From assembly GCA_018873245.2 (NCBI GenBank), contig JAEMBT020000008.1:5042001-5106000 (forward strand): a stretch of 64,000 nt of DNA, written 5' to 3'. Of the stretch, positions 45,514-57,428 are shown piece by piece (within the stretch, counting starts at the first letter, position 1; each line of letters starts with the position of its first letter). The notes below the pieces were generated by a model. The model did not search any database and had not been told where the DNA came from. It worked only from the letters and a program-made list of their open reading frames with translations. The translations under genes and the position numbers were made by a program. The stretch is from Archegozetes longisetosus. Lineage: Eukaryota; Arthropoda; Arachnida; Sarcoptiformes; Trhypochthoniidae.

Positions 45514-45717
45514 CGAAATGCACGCGTGAAAGAGAGACATAAATTAGCCACTCAAAAATGTCCAATTGAAAAGAATGAAGAGTTTGAGCGACTCAGAAGA
45601 GAAAATAGTTATCAAAATGAAAAGTTAACTAATGAGAATGAAAAGCTAAGAAATGAGCTAAATAAATTCAAAGTTAGGTATCCTCTATCGAAGACAAGTT
45701 TGAAGAATAGGTCTTAG
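45514..45717 (+). pseudogene. bZIP relic with both DNA-contact residues substituted (bZIP-3)
   Basis: The frame opens after a stop at 45511-45513 and has no ATG. It reads RNARVKERHKLATQKCP, then a heptad-rich helix (FERLRREN, EKLTNEN, EKLRNEL). Aligned with the bZIP basic-region pattern, the invariant Asn is His and the invariant Arg nine positions on is Pro, while residues between and around them look normal. Each change is one base away from the expected codon. With no start codon and a proline in the basic helix, it is best read as a pseudogene or an exon of an uncharacterised gene whose 5' exons I cannot see. Confidence 0.5.
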
Positions 45718-45807
45718 CAAATACCTTAGCTTTATGAGTCAGTGTTCTGATTGCTTAACTAAACATTATAAATCAATTAAAATAGTCTGGCATATTTTTA
45801 TTAATAG

Positions 45808-46089
45808 GCACGGTTTCTCAATTATCATATATTGTTGATTATTCGTTAAACGCTTTTAAATTGGTTTCCTTGAAGAAATACGTATTTTTACTAAATGTTA
45901 TAGATTTCTTATCTTTTGTAATAGTCTTGTTTCCTTTCTACTGCCACTATTTAATTAACAAATGTTTTATAAATCTAAGTCGAACTCAAGTAAAGAACCA
46001 ATTTACTAATAACAAGGATTGTTTGTATGTATTCAAAAGTTTCAGTTATTTAATTGATCCAGAAGAGACTATCACTTGTTTTACCACAT
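45808..46089 (+). other. Possible exon of an unidentified membrane protein
   Basis: After a TTAATAG acceptor at about 45807, a frame stays open for 93 codons to TAA at 46087-46089. It includes a hydrophobic segment (FLLNVIDFLSFVIVLFPFY) followed by a polar tail ending LIDPEETITCFTT. There is no ATG. I do not recognise a family, and the frame could be chance in AT-rich DNA. Confidence 0.25.
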
Positions 46090-46209
46090 AAAGCACAAAG
46101 TGTTGACTAACCATTTGTTGCACTAATTATATCATTTCGATGTTGTATAAGAGACAAGAAATCCGTACTTTTGATAAATTAAAACAAGCAGTTGGAAAAA
46201 TAACGAGAA

Positions 46210-46584
46210 ATGGTATTCGGATCAAAACACAGGCTCAAATTCAGATTGAAATATGAATTAATCAGCATTAGGTTAAACAATAAATCTGATTATCACTCGA
46301 TCATAACTCATATTTATAATTTGAATATTAATATTAAGCTCGGTTTCATTTGTGTGCCAAAGCGATATCAATTATTTGTTGACACAATGTGTGACATAAC
46401 TCAAGACCATTACGAAAATTATCTTAATAATTTGAGCCTTAATAGAAATCCGTCTCAGTTGTTTCGATGGCATCCAAAGTTTAAATTGGATGAAGTGCCG
46501 GATATTGTGCCCATTGCAGGTCGAAACAAATATTGGACAAGAAACCAGAAGATGCTTCCTTATAGACATTTCAACAACGATTAG
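46210..46584 (+). CDS. Unidentified 124-residue ORF
   Basis: An ATG-led frame of 124 residues. It is basic at the N-terminus, has a hydrophobic core near 50-65, and ends with a tryptophan- and proline-bearing segment (FRWHPKFKLDEVPDIVPIAG). That C-terminal third looks like real protein sequence. I recognise no family. Two more frames with coding-like composition follow, at 46614-46740 (starts MEVVNNDNQ) and about 46775-46924 (RPREAAILTQQMTRRPETE). No in-phase splice pair joins them as read. Confidence 0.35.
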   Translation: MVFGSKHRLKFRLKYELISIRLNNKSDYHSIITHIYNLNINIKLGFICVPKRYQLFVDTMCDITQDHYENYLNNLSLNRNPSQLFRWHPKFKLDEVPDIVPIAGRNKYWTRNQKMLPYRHFNND

Positions 46585-46924
46585 GTATACCGTCGACTCT
46601 TGCGGCTGAAAAGATGGAAGTCGTTAATAATGATAACCAGACTAATTCTGACGAAAAGATCACAAAAGTTCTGCTCAAAGGCCTCTCAGTGAGCTTGTTG
46701 AAAAAGTATGAAATAACTGTTAATTCTCCAAAGGATTTTTAAAGTTTATGAAATAAATATAATTTGAATAGATTCGACCGAGAGAGGCTGCAATTTTGAC
46801 TCAACAGATGACTAGAAGGCCAGAAACTGAAAAGGAAATTAAGATTTTGAGTTGTTTGCATGAACTCGTTCGTATAATTCATAGCTATTTCATAGATACT
46901 AAGACTTGTGATACCCTGTTATGA

Positions 46925-47557
46925 TTTGATCAACACAATAGTCGAAGCCATCACTGTAGTCTTGTTATACTTGAGACCAGTGAACATGTAGATTGTATGG
47001 CTAAACGATTGCCTGATTGAATCTGTTTGTTGCAAATGAAGAGAGGATCTTATATTAAAATTAGAAAAGGGACAAGCCTTTCAGGTTTAGATGACAGAAT
47101 CAGTAAGTCAATCATTTGAGGAATTAGATAAAACTTATTTTCTTAATTTAATTTTATGCGAACCATATTATAATTTTTTGATCAATTCTTGCAATTTGTG
47201 ACTTGATGAAAGATTCATTTTTGTTAGTCGATAAAATTACGATTGAATAAAATAATTGACTTAATTTCAACGACAAAATCCGACCAATAGGTTGTATTTT
47301 ACCACTTTTATGACTAGAGTCAATATCAACTACTTAAGAGATTGTTAAAGTTTAAAATCTGTTTGTTGGCTAACAAAAATTTCTCACAAAAGTCTAGATA
47401 TATGGTTTTCAAGACATTCGAGTTTACATTTCCAATAAAAATCTCTGCAAAGTAACATGAAATAAGTTTAGATCGAATAAAAGTAGACATGATTTTTAAT
47501 ACTTTTTATCTAACAATTAAATTACAACCTATAAGATTAAAAGGATTTTGAATAAAA
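46925..47557. other. Intergenic region downstream of fumarase
   Basis: AT-rich, containing the fumarase 3' UTR. No gene is seen and no certain polyadenylation signal on the minus strand. Confidence 0.45.
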
Positions 47558-49256
47558 CTATTTTTTAGGTCCGATCATGTTCTCAGGTCTAACCCATTGA
47601 TCAAATTGTTCTGAAGTAAGAAATCCTAGTTTAATGGCAGCTTCTTTTAGAGTCGACCCTTCTTTGTGTGCAGTTTTAGCAATTTTGGCTGCTTTATCGT
47701 AACCAATATGTGGATTAAGAGCAGTGACTAACATAAGTGACTCTTTCATCAACTGCTCAATACGTTTCTCATTAGCTATTATTCCTGTCACGCAATTAAC
47801 AGTGAAAGAAACAGACGCGTCTGCCAACAGACGAATAGATCGTAGAACATTAGAAGCAATAAGAGGTTTGAAGACATTGAGTTCGAAGTGTCCCTGAGTT
47901 GCGCCAATAGTGACCGCCACATGATTTCCTTGGACTTGAGCGCAAACCATAGTTAAGGCCTCGCATTGCGTTGGATTCACTTTTCCCGGCATTATAGACG
48001 ATCCGGGTTCGAGTTCTGGCAATAGTAGTTCGCCGATTCCAGAACGCGGACCACTGGCCAACAATCGGATATCATTCGCAATTTTATTGAGACTACAGGC
48101 CAAAACGTTCAAAGCACCTGACAGTTCAACAAAAGCATCATGAGATGCGAGTCCTTCGAACTTATTTGGTGCTGGACGAAAGTTAAGTCCAGTTATTTCG
48201 GAAACTTGTGTGGCGACCTTAGAATCCCAGCCAACTTTGGTGTTAAGCCCAGTTCCAACTGCAGTTCCGCCGATCGCCAGATAATAGAGTCTTGGCTCAA
48301 GTGCTGCTTTGATTCGATCGATACCGAACTGGACTTGAGTCACAAAACCAGAAAACTCTTGCCCTAATGTAAGTGGAGTCGCATCCTGCAAATGAGTTCT
48401 TCCAATTTTGATGATTGACGTAAACTCTTTTTCTTTATCTCTCAAAGCTTTGAGAAGCTGTTCTAATGCTGGTAATAAAGTCTTATTGGTCTCAACGCAA
48501 GCCGCAATATGCATTGCTGTTGGGTACGTGTCGTTCGATGACTGGGACTTGTTCACGTGATCGTTAGGATGTACTGAACGGTCACCACGTTTTCCACCTT
48601 TTGATAAAATAAATCGATTAATAGGCGAGAAAACATTTTAGACATTCGTAACTCAGATTAGGATCTAATCAAACCAAAGAAAAGTACAGAAAATAAGAGA
48701 TCAAACAACTGAAAGAAAAACTAAAACCAAGACTTAGTTGAACTTAAAGGGAACTAATGATAATGAGTAAAATACCTAATATTTCAGCAGCTCTGTTAGC
48801 AATGACTTCATTGCAATTCATGTTGCTTTGAGTGCCACTTCCAGTCTGCCAAATAACTAGAGGGAACTCTTCCTTAAGATTAATATTTGTTTGCTGTAAG
48901 ACATCGTCGCACGCTGTTTCAATAGCACTAGCTAACTTCTTATCCAAATCACCGTTAGCAGCGTTGACCCTCGCGCAAGCCTTCTTCAGCACTGCAAAGG
49001 CATTAATGATAGGTTTAGGCATCTGTTCAGCACCCCAATCAGTGTCGGCACCGATCCTGAAGTTGTTTCTAGATCGCTGAGTTTGTGCCCCGTACAGTCT
49101 TTCCGACGGAACTTTAACTTCTCCCATTGTGTCATTTTCTATGCGGTATTCTTGAGACGAAGACATCATTCGCCAAATCACTAGTTGCGTAACTCTTCTG
49201 TGGTTTGCGATAATAGGTGTCGATGTTAGACATTGAGATATTGAGCGTAAATACAT
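47558..49256 (-). CDS. FH: Fumarate hydratase, mitochondrial (class II fumarase)
   Basis: Fumarase converts fumarate and water to L-malate in the TCA cycle, as a homotetramer in the mitochondrial matrix and also in the cytosol. Exon 1 (49256-48776) and exon 2 (48597-47558) join across a 178-base intron at [18 protein letters not shown], giving 506 residues (human 510). The first ~30 residues are rich in R/S/T and lack acids, like a mitochondrial presequence. A second Met pair near residue 30 ([10 protein letters not shown]) could start a cytosolic form. Active-site segments are intact: [37 protein letters not shown] and the signature [11 protein letters not shown]. No defects seen. The start is head-to-head with MO25, 570 bases away. 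Confidence 0.95.
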
Positions 49257-49824
49257 GACTATTAGTTGAGTTTTTATTGGTTTTTATATTGCAAATCAAC
49301 TGATCTTCTGTATCTATCGAATTCAATGTTAGGCCCAAACCTTGAGTTGTTTGTTTAGGGATTCTGTCTGCATTACACTCACTTATAGTCAAACTTGCTT
49401 CATATGAGTTTTATAAAACTTTTCTCCCATATCACATTCATTTGTGGTTTGATTGCCTTTTAGTGTTAACAACTCAAGTTGATAACTCATTATTTAGCGA
49501 TAAAGCGCTCTGCTGTAAGTTAGTTTTCTAGTTTCAATCATTACTCTATTGACTTAGAGATAAAGTTAAAAATGATTTTCAACTGACTATAATTCTCGAG
49601 TTAGTTTTATTCTGGTAGTACTTCCAGTCTTTGTTGACTAAGTTGAACAGAGAGTTAACACATGTAACATATTATACAGTAGCATAAGAGCCAACCAATT
49701 ATATTGTTAATATATTAACTCTTTATAACACCATATTTCGCGTGCGAATAATAATCAATTCAAACTTCTTTTAACCCGCATTTCAAGAATTAAGTTTAGT
49801 AATAATTCTGTCTTGTCTTCAGTT
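49257..49824. other. Divergent promoter region of fumarase and MO25
   Basis: From about 49685 to the MO25 ATG the sequence is homologous to the flank of the MO25 pseudogene (16625-16770, inverted). It begins at AGAGCCAACCAATTA, so the duplication carried this promoter-proximal DNA. CCAAT within it is a candidate NF-Y site. Confidence 0.5.
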
Positions 49825-50844
49825 ATGTCTTTCAACAATTTAATTCTTCCTTATGGCAAAGACCCGAAAAGTGTGCACCAAATCATTAAAGAACTGAAGA
49901 GTCAATTCATTAGTTCTTTAAACAGAGATAACAATTCACTCAACTGTCAAATGTTTGTGACCAAAGAGTTAAACACAATTAAGCTTATGCTTTACGGAAC
50001 TTTTGAAACAGAACCACAAACACAACGAATGAGATCACAATTAGCTCAACAATTGCTTAAAACAAATCTTTTACTGCTTTTCATCGAAAATTTGTCTTTA
50101 ATCCCATTAGAAGGTAGAAAAGATTTTGCCCTCATATTCGATCACATCATTGGTCACACATTTGGTACTCGTTTGCCTTCAGTCGAATACATTTGTTCGA
50201 AACCAGAAATCATTTGGATTTTGATGAGAGGCTATGAGAGCCCAACAAAAGTATTGGCACTGATTTGCGGGCAAATTATTAGGAGTTGTATTCGTTTTGA
50301 GGCTTTGGCGAAAATAGTTGTCAACTCAACAAAAAATAATCAAAAGCTTTATTTCGATTTTTTCGATTATATAAAAAACTCATGTTTTCAAATATGTTTT
50401 GACGCATTTTTCACTTTTGAACAACTGTTGACTGAGCACACATTTTTAATCAAACGTATAATCAAAAACGATTTTCAAATATTTTTCCAAAGATTGAATC
50501 AATTGTTAAGTTCAAAAAATGATTACATTAAAAGAAAATCAACTGAATTATTGGTGAAATTACTGACAAACAGAACTCATGCGACGATTACTAAGAAGTT
50601 TATGAGTAGTCCTGAAAATTTTGATTTAATTAAAAGTTCGTTACAAAACAGTTATGACTGGTTTGTTATTTTCAAGTTATTTGTGGCTAATCCCGAAAAA
50701 CCGAAACAAATTAAAGACTTGTTATCGAGGAATAAAGAGTTTTTGATTGAATGCATAAGTAAAATGAAAACTCATCGTCCAATACCTGAACTATTCGCTG
50801 ATGAAAAAGCATTTCTGATCTCGAAGTTAGAAAAATTAAGTTAA
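49825..50844 (+). CDS. CAB39: MO25 / CAB39 scaffold protein, intronless intact copy
   Basis: MO25 is an armadillo-like helical scaffold that, with STRAD, activates LKB1, and that also activates several STE20 kinases. The 339-residue frame has the family length (human CAB39 is 341). Matching landmarks are LPYGKDPKSVHQIIKEL, TIKLMLYGT..EPQTQ, GTRLPSVEYIC, LMRGYESP, CIRFEALAKIV, DAFFTFEQLLTEH, NDYIKRKSTELLVKLLTNR, KFMSSPENFDLI, FKLFVANPEKPKQI and DEKAFLISKLEKL. I start at the ATG at 49825, which begins SFNNLILPYGK. No intron is present, so this may be a retrocopy or an intron-poor lineage gene. It is AT-rich and divergent from human, and it is the intact partner of the inverted pseudogene at 15605-16624. 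Confidence 0.9.
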   Translation: MSFNNLILPYGKDPKSVHQIIKELKSQFISSLNRDNNSLNCQMFVTKELNTIKLMLYGTFETEPQTQRMRSQLAQQLLKTNLLLLFIENLSLIPLEGRKDFALIFDHIIGHTFGTRLPSVEYICSKPEIIWILMRGYESPTKVLALICGQIIRSCIRFEALAKIVVNSTKNNQKLYFDFFDYIKNSCFQICFDAFFTFEQLLTEHTFLIKRIIKNDFQIFFQRLNQLLSSKNDYIKRKSTELLVKLLTNRTHATITKKFMSSPENFDLIKSSLQNSYDWFVIFKLFVANPEKPKQIKDLLSRNKEFLIECISKMKTHRPIPELFADEKAFLISKLEKLS

Positions 50845-50882
50845 TTTCAAAAATTAGTTCAAAAATCTTAGGTTTTAAAATA

Positions 50883-52360
50883 ATACTCGTCAACAATTAT
50901 AGCCGCTTTTCGTTGCAAAAGTTTCAATTTTCAGTTTTCAAAACTTATTCAAAGGCAAGAAGTTAATGATACAGTTATTTAATTTTGAATATTTAATTTG
51001 AAAAATTTCAATATTAAAATGATTCTGTTATTAAGATAAATAGAAAACCATTTGAGTAATTTAGGCGTTGAGAGTAAACTGAAAATTTGAAATGTTTAAG
51101 GATCGATCTGGAAATCAAATGAATAATTAATCTTCAGTTGTGTCACTTAAGATTCTTAAGCTGATTGATGTCAGATTCTTGAATGCGTCGCAGATTCTTT
51201 AAGTACACTTCAGTAAGACTGAACTAAATGTTTTATTCATGCGTTGAACTCTTATCATCATCGCTTGTGAAGATTGAAGATAGAAATAATCTGATGAGAA
51301 TGGGCTTGTATAGAATCTTATATAAATTGATCTCGAGATTCGAAAACGAATTTCAGAAATAATTTCTCAATTCGTCATAATTTGAAAGTTAGAAAAAGTT
51401 ATTTCGCCAGACCCTTAAGTATAAGTTATAATTTGTTTAATGACTTATAATTTTTTAGTTGTGGTAATGAATAGTGAATGGATTTTTCTTTCGCCTCAGA
51501 TATCTGAAAATGTTTGATAAAATTTTCTACTTTTATTTCGTACCTAGAAAATTAATACGAAAAAATTGATGTCCACGAGTAATGAAGTTGTTTAATCTGA
51601 AAATTACAAATCACATGATTCGTTGTATAAGCTCTATTCACAGGGATAGCTCTTCAAAATCTACTTTTAAATGCATTCTTTTCATTTAATGATAACTAGT
51701 GTTCAATCGGTAACATTATGTTATGCAACGTTATGTAAATAAATTAAAGTCTCTCATTCCAAGTTTTTCAATCAAAACCAGATATTCACTATCTTTTTCA
51801 AAAGCAACTGCAGTTGCTATGCATTTAACTCTTACTTAACCTAAAGCGGCTTATATAACGATAAAAAATATTTCAATAAAAATCTTGAAGTTTTAAAATA
51901 CTTTTTAAAAAATAATATTTCGTTTGTTCGTATCTTTCTAAAAATAACAATGAAAAAAGAAGCTTAATATTTTGAGAATAGATCATGTGTTTGTTCAAGT
52001 ATTTACATAAAGCTTTATAACATTTATTTTTTTTATAAATCAACTGCTATGAAATAAATTTTATTGCAAGTATTGAAAATTTTCTATTCATAAATTTCAA
52101 AGTTTCGTTCAAAACTTTGTTTTATTCTCTCTCAATAGCCTCAAGCACTTGAGTTTTGATTTCAAGCATTCTAGTGATCAAATACATCTAATGTTCACTG
52201 ATGTTTCAGTAAGATTCTTGTTTATTTTGGACCACTAACTGAATATGTCTCGAATATTGATTAAAAATATCCTTGAATTTGACATAGAAATGATTTATTA
52301 TCCAGTTAAAAATTGAACTATTTATCGCTTCCATAAATTTGCATTAAACAAATTAAAACT
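50883..52360. other. Intergenic region, no gene seen
   Basis: Homology with the MO25 pseudogene flank ends at about 50882. Beyond it the DNA is AT-rich with no coding signal. Confidence 0.5.
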
Positions 52361-52364
52361 GTAC

Positions 52365-52600
52365 TTAAATGCTTGATAATCCTCTATAGCAATGAGGAAT
52401 TATATGCTGTCATGTCATGCTTTCCGTCAGACCATAATATTGAAAATATTAACAAACTTATAGAGTGTCCAATATAGTAATGAGTGCAAATTATAAATCA
52501 AGTTTCTTAGCAGATTAATGTGCATCATAGAGAAGTTGGCACAGCAATGGTCATTTTCTTGTTACTATCGAAGATTAATGAGTTTTCAAGTGTAGACATA
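52365..52600 (+). repeat. Dispersed repeat, copy 2
   Basis: Shares in order with 56240-56480: GCTTGATAATC / CTTAATAATCG, ATAGCAAT, TGTCATGTCATG / TGACAGCATG, CAGACCATAATATTGA / CAGACCACAATATCTT, AACTTATAGAGT, CAATATAGTAATGA, GCACAGCAATGGTCATTTTCTTGTT / GACATAGCAACGACCTTTCCCTTGTT, and an ending in GAGTTTTCAA / AAGTTTTCAA. Confidence 0.65.
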
Positions 52601-53125
52601 ATTGCATTTGTGATGTATTTTTAATATTAGGCAAGTTTATTCATCTATGCACTTGGATGTCATCAATATTTTAACGTTTTGATATCTTTTGCAGCAAATG
52701 CTATGTGACAGATGTGCATCGTGTCAATTTCAATCTGTTTCCAAATAATACTATTTTGATCCTATCTTCAATAAAGAATTGATAGAAAAACATCATATTT
52801 TATAGAAAGTTTAGTTTTCAAATCTCTATGTGTAGGTATTTTTCTATTGAAATTGATTTTATAAATAATTTTGTAGAAAATGTTTTTGAAATAAATAATT
52901 CAAAGTTTAATTATTTGTTTGGAATTTGAAATTAAACTAAACTGAAAGCCAAGAGTGAAGAATGTTTGCTCTATAAACTGAACAGTATATTCTATGCATT
53001 AAACAAGTTTCGCTTGAATATTTTTGAAATAAAGTTAAAACTTGCAAACATGTTTGTTCCTCAGCAGGATATAATCTAGCTTTCACTACTTTCGATACCA
53101 TTCGATTAAATAAATGCGATCATAC

Positions 53126-53346
53126 CTCAATATCGTCAGCCTTTTGTAATAAATTCTTCATATAATGGACACAAGAGTCTGAACCTAACGCATCCCTATT
53201 GTCTAATAATAACCATTTGGTAGTGAAACCTTGTAATAGTGAATGTGTATTGTTGGTCTCCACCGATTCACTATATTGAAGTTTTACTGTAACATTATCT
53301 ACTGAAACTGTATACTTAATAAACAACTTATTTTCGTTAAAAGAAT
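53126..53346 (-). CDS. Orphan coding exon of an unidentified gene
   Basis: On the minus strand a TCTACAG acceptor (just above 53346) and a GTATGA donor (just below 53126) bracket 221 bases that are open and protein-like. It reads LFIKYTVSVDNVTVKLQYSE early, then FTTKWLLLDNRDALGSDSC, and ends with a short helix LLQKADDIE. It begins in phase 1 and ends in phase 0. I found no partner exon nearby and do not recognise the family. It may belong to a gene with long introns or be a stranded fragment. Confidence 0.4.
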
Positions 53347-56239
53347 CTGTAGATTAAGTTTTAGGAACCAATATCAATCTTTGAGTACTTAATTATTAGC
53401 TAAAGGTTGTACTCTTTGGAGTTTAAATCACAAAATGAATTAACGAAATTTGAGAGTAAAATAATCTTATCATCTAACAAAATGTCTTCAAGGTTCAAGT
53501 TTTATTATAAGAGCTCGAATCTTTTTTCTTTTTTTGCTTTACATCGGAGAATGCGATGCCATTAATCGTTAGGATAGAAGCTTTATTGAAAATAACTCAT
53601 GATAATAGCTGTGATAATTCATTGAGAATAAAGAGAAGTCGGTCTGAAATAAAATCCTTTCTTATGTGAGCTCAATTTGAATATTACTGCGTTAGATTGA
53701 ACGCGCCTTAACTTAAGTGGTTATTGGATTTGCATTATATTCTATAAATCATAACAAAAAGCTATGTCGTCAAAGTTATAAATTTTGCAATTGATTGACA
53801 TAACTATTTTTGTTTTGTGTGAGATATCATTCCATCAAAAGTATTTGAAAGAATCGATTCCGTTCAAATGTCATTCAGTTTTGACAAACATATTGTGAAT
53901 AAATGCTCGTATTTTTAGAAAATGAGATCACATTAGGAGAAAAGACTTGAAAGAAAAATTTGAAGGTCTCAGCGTTGATCTGTTAAAATATGTTCTTATT
54001 CAAAGAATGTGAAAAATGCGCAGACATTTCAGATTTTAGACTAACCATTGAAATTTAGATAAATTCGTTGCAAGATTTCTGTCTGTCTCGTGATTACTCA
54101 AAGATTTGGCAAATCTGAAAGACTAAATATTTCTTAGAACAATATGCTCAAATTTAAATCAAAGTAATATTTTAGGTCATAAAAATAGTCTTCACAATCA
54201 AATCTAGTTCTGAATTTCGCAATTAGCATCAAATTTCTTAATTTTTTATCGCATCATCGCTTTATCATAATCTTATTTGATCCGTGGAGACAATTTATTA
54301 TAAGTTTATTAGCTCTCAAGTTAATGCTATCCCACTTTTCATATATCACTTATAAATTCAGTGACAAGAATATTCATTATTTGTCAAAAAAATGGTTCAA
54401 AATTGTTTGAGACTGCATAAACATTGAGATCCTCATAGGAGAATACTTGTCAGCTTGAATAGTTGTCAAATATTGTAAGCTTAACTTATTTTCAAAGGAT
54501 AAGACTCATTGCAAACTAAAACAACATTCTTGGCATATATTCTTTGCAGCGCTTAACTGCGAATTCACTAGAAATAAATTATTAATCTATTCAATACTTT
54601 CAATGAAGCAAAAATAAATTGGTTCTGAAGGAATCTGAGTGTTGAACTCATTCTCTCATTGATAGAAAACTGAATAAAAGAGTATTCCGAAAGATTGGCT
54701 CATGCTATACATTAAGCTAGAAATCTAGAGAAGAGATTGAATACATAAACGTGACATAACAATAGTGATACTCAGAAAGGTCTATTTTTGTAAGTTTTGT
54801 ACTATAAGTTGACCAAATAAAATGTTATATGAAACCGAATTTGGTTTATACATGAATCGCTTGAACTTAAAATCACTTTCACACCAAAGGAATAAGTGCT
54901 AGTAATAAAAACCAGAATTTGCTGCAAACACTTGAAGCCTAGCATAATATCTAATTGAATTTTTTCCGTGAATAAAGTATTGACTGAATGCATTAGAAGC
55001 TCTATTGAAATGCCAATACTTTGAATAATATAAAATCTTGCTCAAAGATAAATATAACGAAATAATCAGTTGTTTGCGTTGAAAATGGCATCAATTTACA
55101 ACTCAATGCATGTTTTCATTCATATTCAAATTAGGACAGACAATTTTTTATTGAGAATTATTAATCATGAATAAAATATTCTGTAGTTAATCGATATCTA
55201 CGACGAACTACAGGCTAATTAAGTTCTGAACAATTTATTGCTTATGATTAGGTAAAAAGAACTGTAGAGATACAGGCAATCGTATTTTGTGTGATTATTC
55301 TAGGAATTATGGCTCATTCACGTCAAGATAGTTCTGAAACAGCAGATCACTAAACAGAACCTTTGAATTTAGTTTTGTCAATTGATTTTGTGCATCTAAT
55401 TTCAAGGATTAACTAACTAGTAGTGGCGATGTCTGAAACATAAGTAGAGGTATTAATTTTGCTTTTGTCGTTATTCGTCGAAGCGTCTCATAAATAGATT
55501 GGACAAAACAAAAACATTGAGCAGAGATAAAGTAATGCATCTTGAGTTGAGTCCTAAAGTGTTCAGTGACTTGAAAAGATGAGGCAGAATTTGCATTCAA
55601 GTAAAGAATCTAAGGATCGAAAAAAGTTTTCTGAGTGCTATCCAGCGGGTAATCGTAAGGACAATACTGTGATGAATGCTGCAGACGAGCACATCCACAG
55701 AGACTGCTCAGATTCATTGGTTCAAGCATTTTCGCACAGTTGAGACCTAGCGCTAAGACTTTTATGTGGCGTTTCATGTTTAAGAGTCAATACTTTCTTA
55801 TTTGTATAAATAGTAAAGTTTTATATGGATAATCATATGAATATAGCATTGATTTTATTGTTTTATTAGTGATATATTTTTAGATAAATGATTTAGTCAT
55901 TGGTAACCATACTCAACCTTGAATTGAGTAGCCATTTGATAGTGTGATGCCTTCAAGTTTTGGCAAGAATTCTTGGGTTCATAGATGTGTTGGATGTCTG
56001 GCTGCTGTAAGTTTTTCGGCAAAAATCCTGTATAACATTAGTCGCTCTGATAACTAGTTAGTATAAAAAAGTTTCACGTTCGGATCAATAGTAATCCTGA
56101 TTTAACTACTATCTGATTATTCGCTATGATACCTTCATCGCTTACTCGGCATGTTTGTCGCATATAAGTTGCTTATATATTATTTACCAATATTAGAACT
56201 GACATTAAGATCTCATCTTTATCTGAGGCATTGTAATCA
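53347..56239. other. 2.9-kb region, no gene recognised
   Basis: AT-rich. The short minus frames at 54802-54993 and 55409-55600 have no motif. If 53126-53346 is a real exon, this could be its intron or upstream region. Confidence 0.4.
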
Positions 56240-56480
56240 AAAACTTAATAATCGCTGATAGCAATCAGAAGTGATGCGTTGTGACAGCATGAGTTTCACC
56301 AGACCACAATATCTTCAGATACTAACAACTTATAGAGTTACGAAAGCAATATAGTAATGAAGCAAATTTGACAACGAATTGATGGCATCACAGGGAAATC
56401 GACATAGCAACGACCTTTCCCTTGTTGCTATCACGGATTGTTAAGTTTTCAACAATACTTGATCAGTGCACTGAACTTAA
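56240..56480 (+). repeat. Dispersed repeat, copy 3
   Basis: Same orientation as copy 2 and opposite to copy 1. Of the three, this copy and copy 1 are closest at the 5' end (AAAAACTTAATA, GATAGCAATCAGAA). It lies about 170 bases before the membrane-protein exon at 56646. Confidence 0.65.
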
Positions 56481-56645
56481 TTGTGTAATATTTAGCTGAA
56501 CGGTATCTGTACCTCTAGCACTAATATTAAAATTGAAAGAATGAACCCGTATATTAGTATTGATCCAAGTTTATTACAACTGACTAGTCATAGAGTATTC
56601 CCCTATTAATTGCTATCTAACATAACCCAATCTGTACCCATACAG

Positions 56646-57428
56646 TGTGCAATAGCAACATCATATATGTTATTAAATAGAAAAGTTTGCCAAATGCCAC
56701 TCATGTCACAGGAAGACATGACCTCATGGCCTAATCGTCCATCAACTCCAGCAGAAATCAAAAAGTTTGTTATTTCTTACTACGATGGACTTCAGTTATG
56801 TCACTACGTCATATTTTCCTGGTGTATCATCATTATTATCCTTGGATTCATTAATATTGTTCCTTCACATCAAGACTTGAAAATTGCTGTTATTTCTATA
56901 GTAAGTTACATGACTTTACAATCAAACTAACATTATATCAGTTATTGTTGTTTTGATAATCTTTCAAACGCTCCCTGTACCAAATGATAAATAAGATTTT
57001 TCAGTTTTTATTCATTTCTACGGCTCTATATATGCCTTTCTTTATATTGTTTTCGTCAGTTTCTTATCACTTTAGGCTTGTTTTGGTCAGTTTCCCATGA
57101 TCTGTTCACTTTTGGTGAGTTAGTTATGATTTGTTGACTTTTGATTTGTTAAAAGGAAATTCTATTGATGGGATCGATGGCATTATTCACGCTGTACACA
57201 GCATTCGAGGCATTTCATAAACCATGTAAGTCACTAAATAATAAAGAGGAGTATAAATTGGAAACACGATTAATCAAAGACAAGAGGCCAGTCAATGTGT
57301 ACGAAGACGAGGACGAAATAATGCTTCAAATTTCGATAATTGACGCTAGTGTTGGTTTTATTCTTCTCTGTTCAACATTCCTATTCTTTTTTGACTCTCG
57401 GCAGCACATGATTGAATGGCGCAATTAA
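56646..57428 (+). CDS. Unidentified multi-span membrane protein, 3' portion
   Basis: Two exons, 56646-56900 and 57156-57428, join in phase 0 with a GTAAGT donor and an AAAAG acceptor. The upstream side follows a TACCCATACAG acceptor, so at least one 5' exon is missing from my reading. The 175 residues contain three hydrophobic segments: CHYVIFSWCIIIIILGFINIV, then LKIAVISI..LLMGSMALFTLYTAF across the junction, then SVGFILLCSTFLFFF. A charged loop (YKLETRLIKDKRPVNVYEDEDE) sits between the second and third. With one upstream helix it would be tetraspan. No family is recognised. Confidence 0.5.

Noticed and set aside
45808-46584. Assigning the unidentified frames to a TMEM186-like mitochondrial membrane protein
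   Set aside because: Only general hydrophobicity fits. No conserved motif could be aligned.
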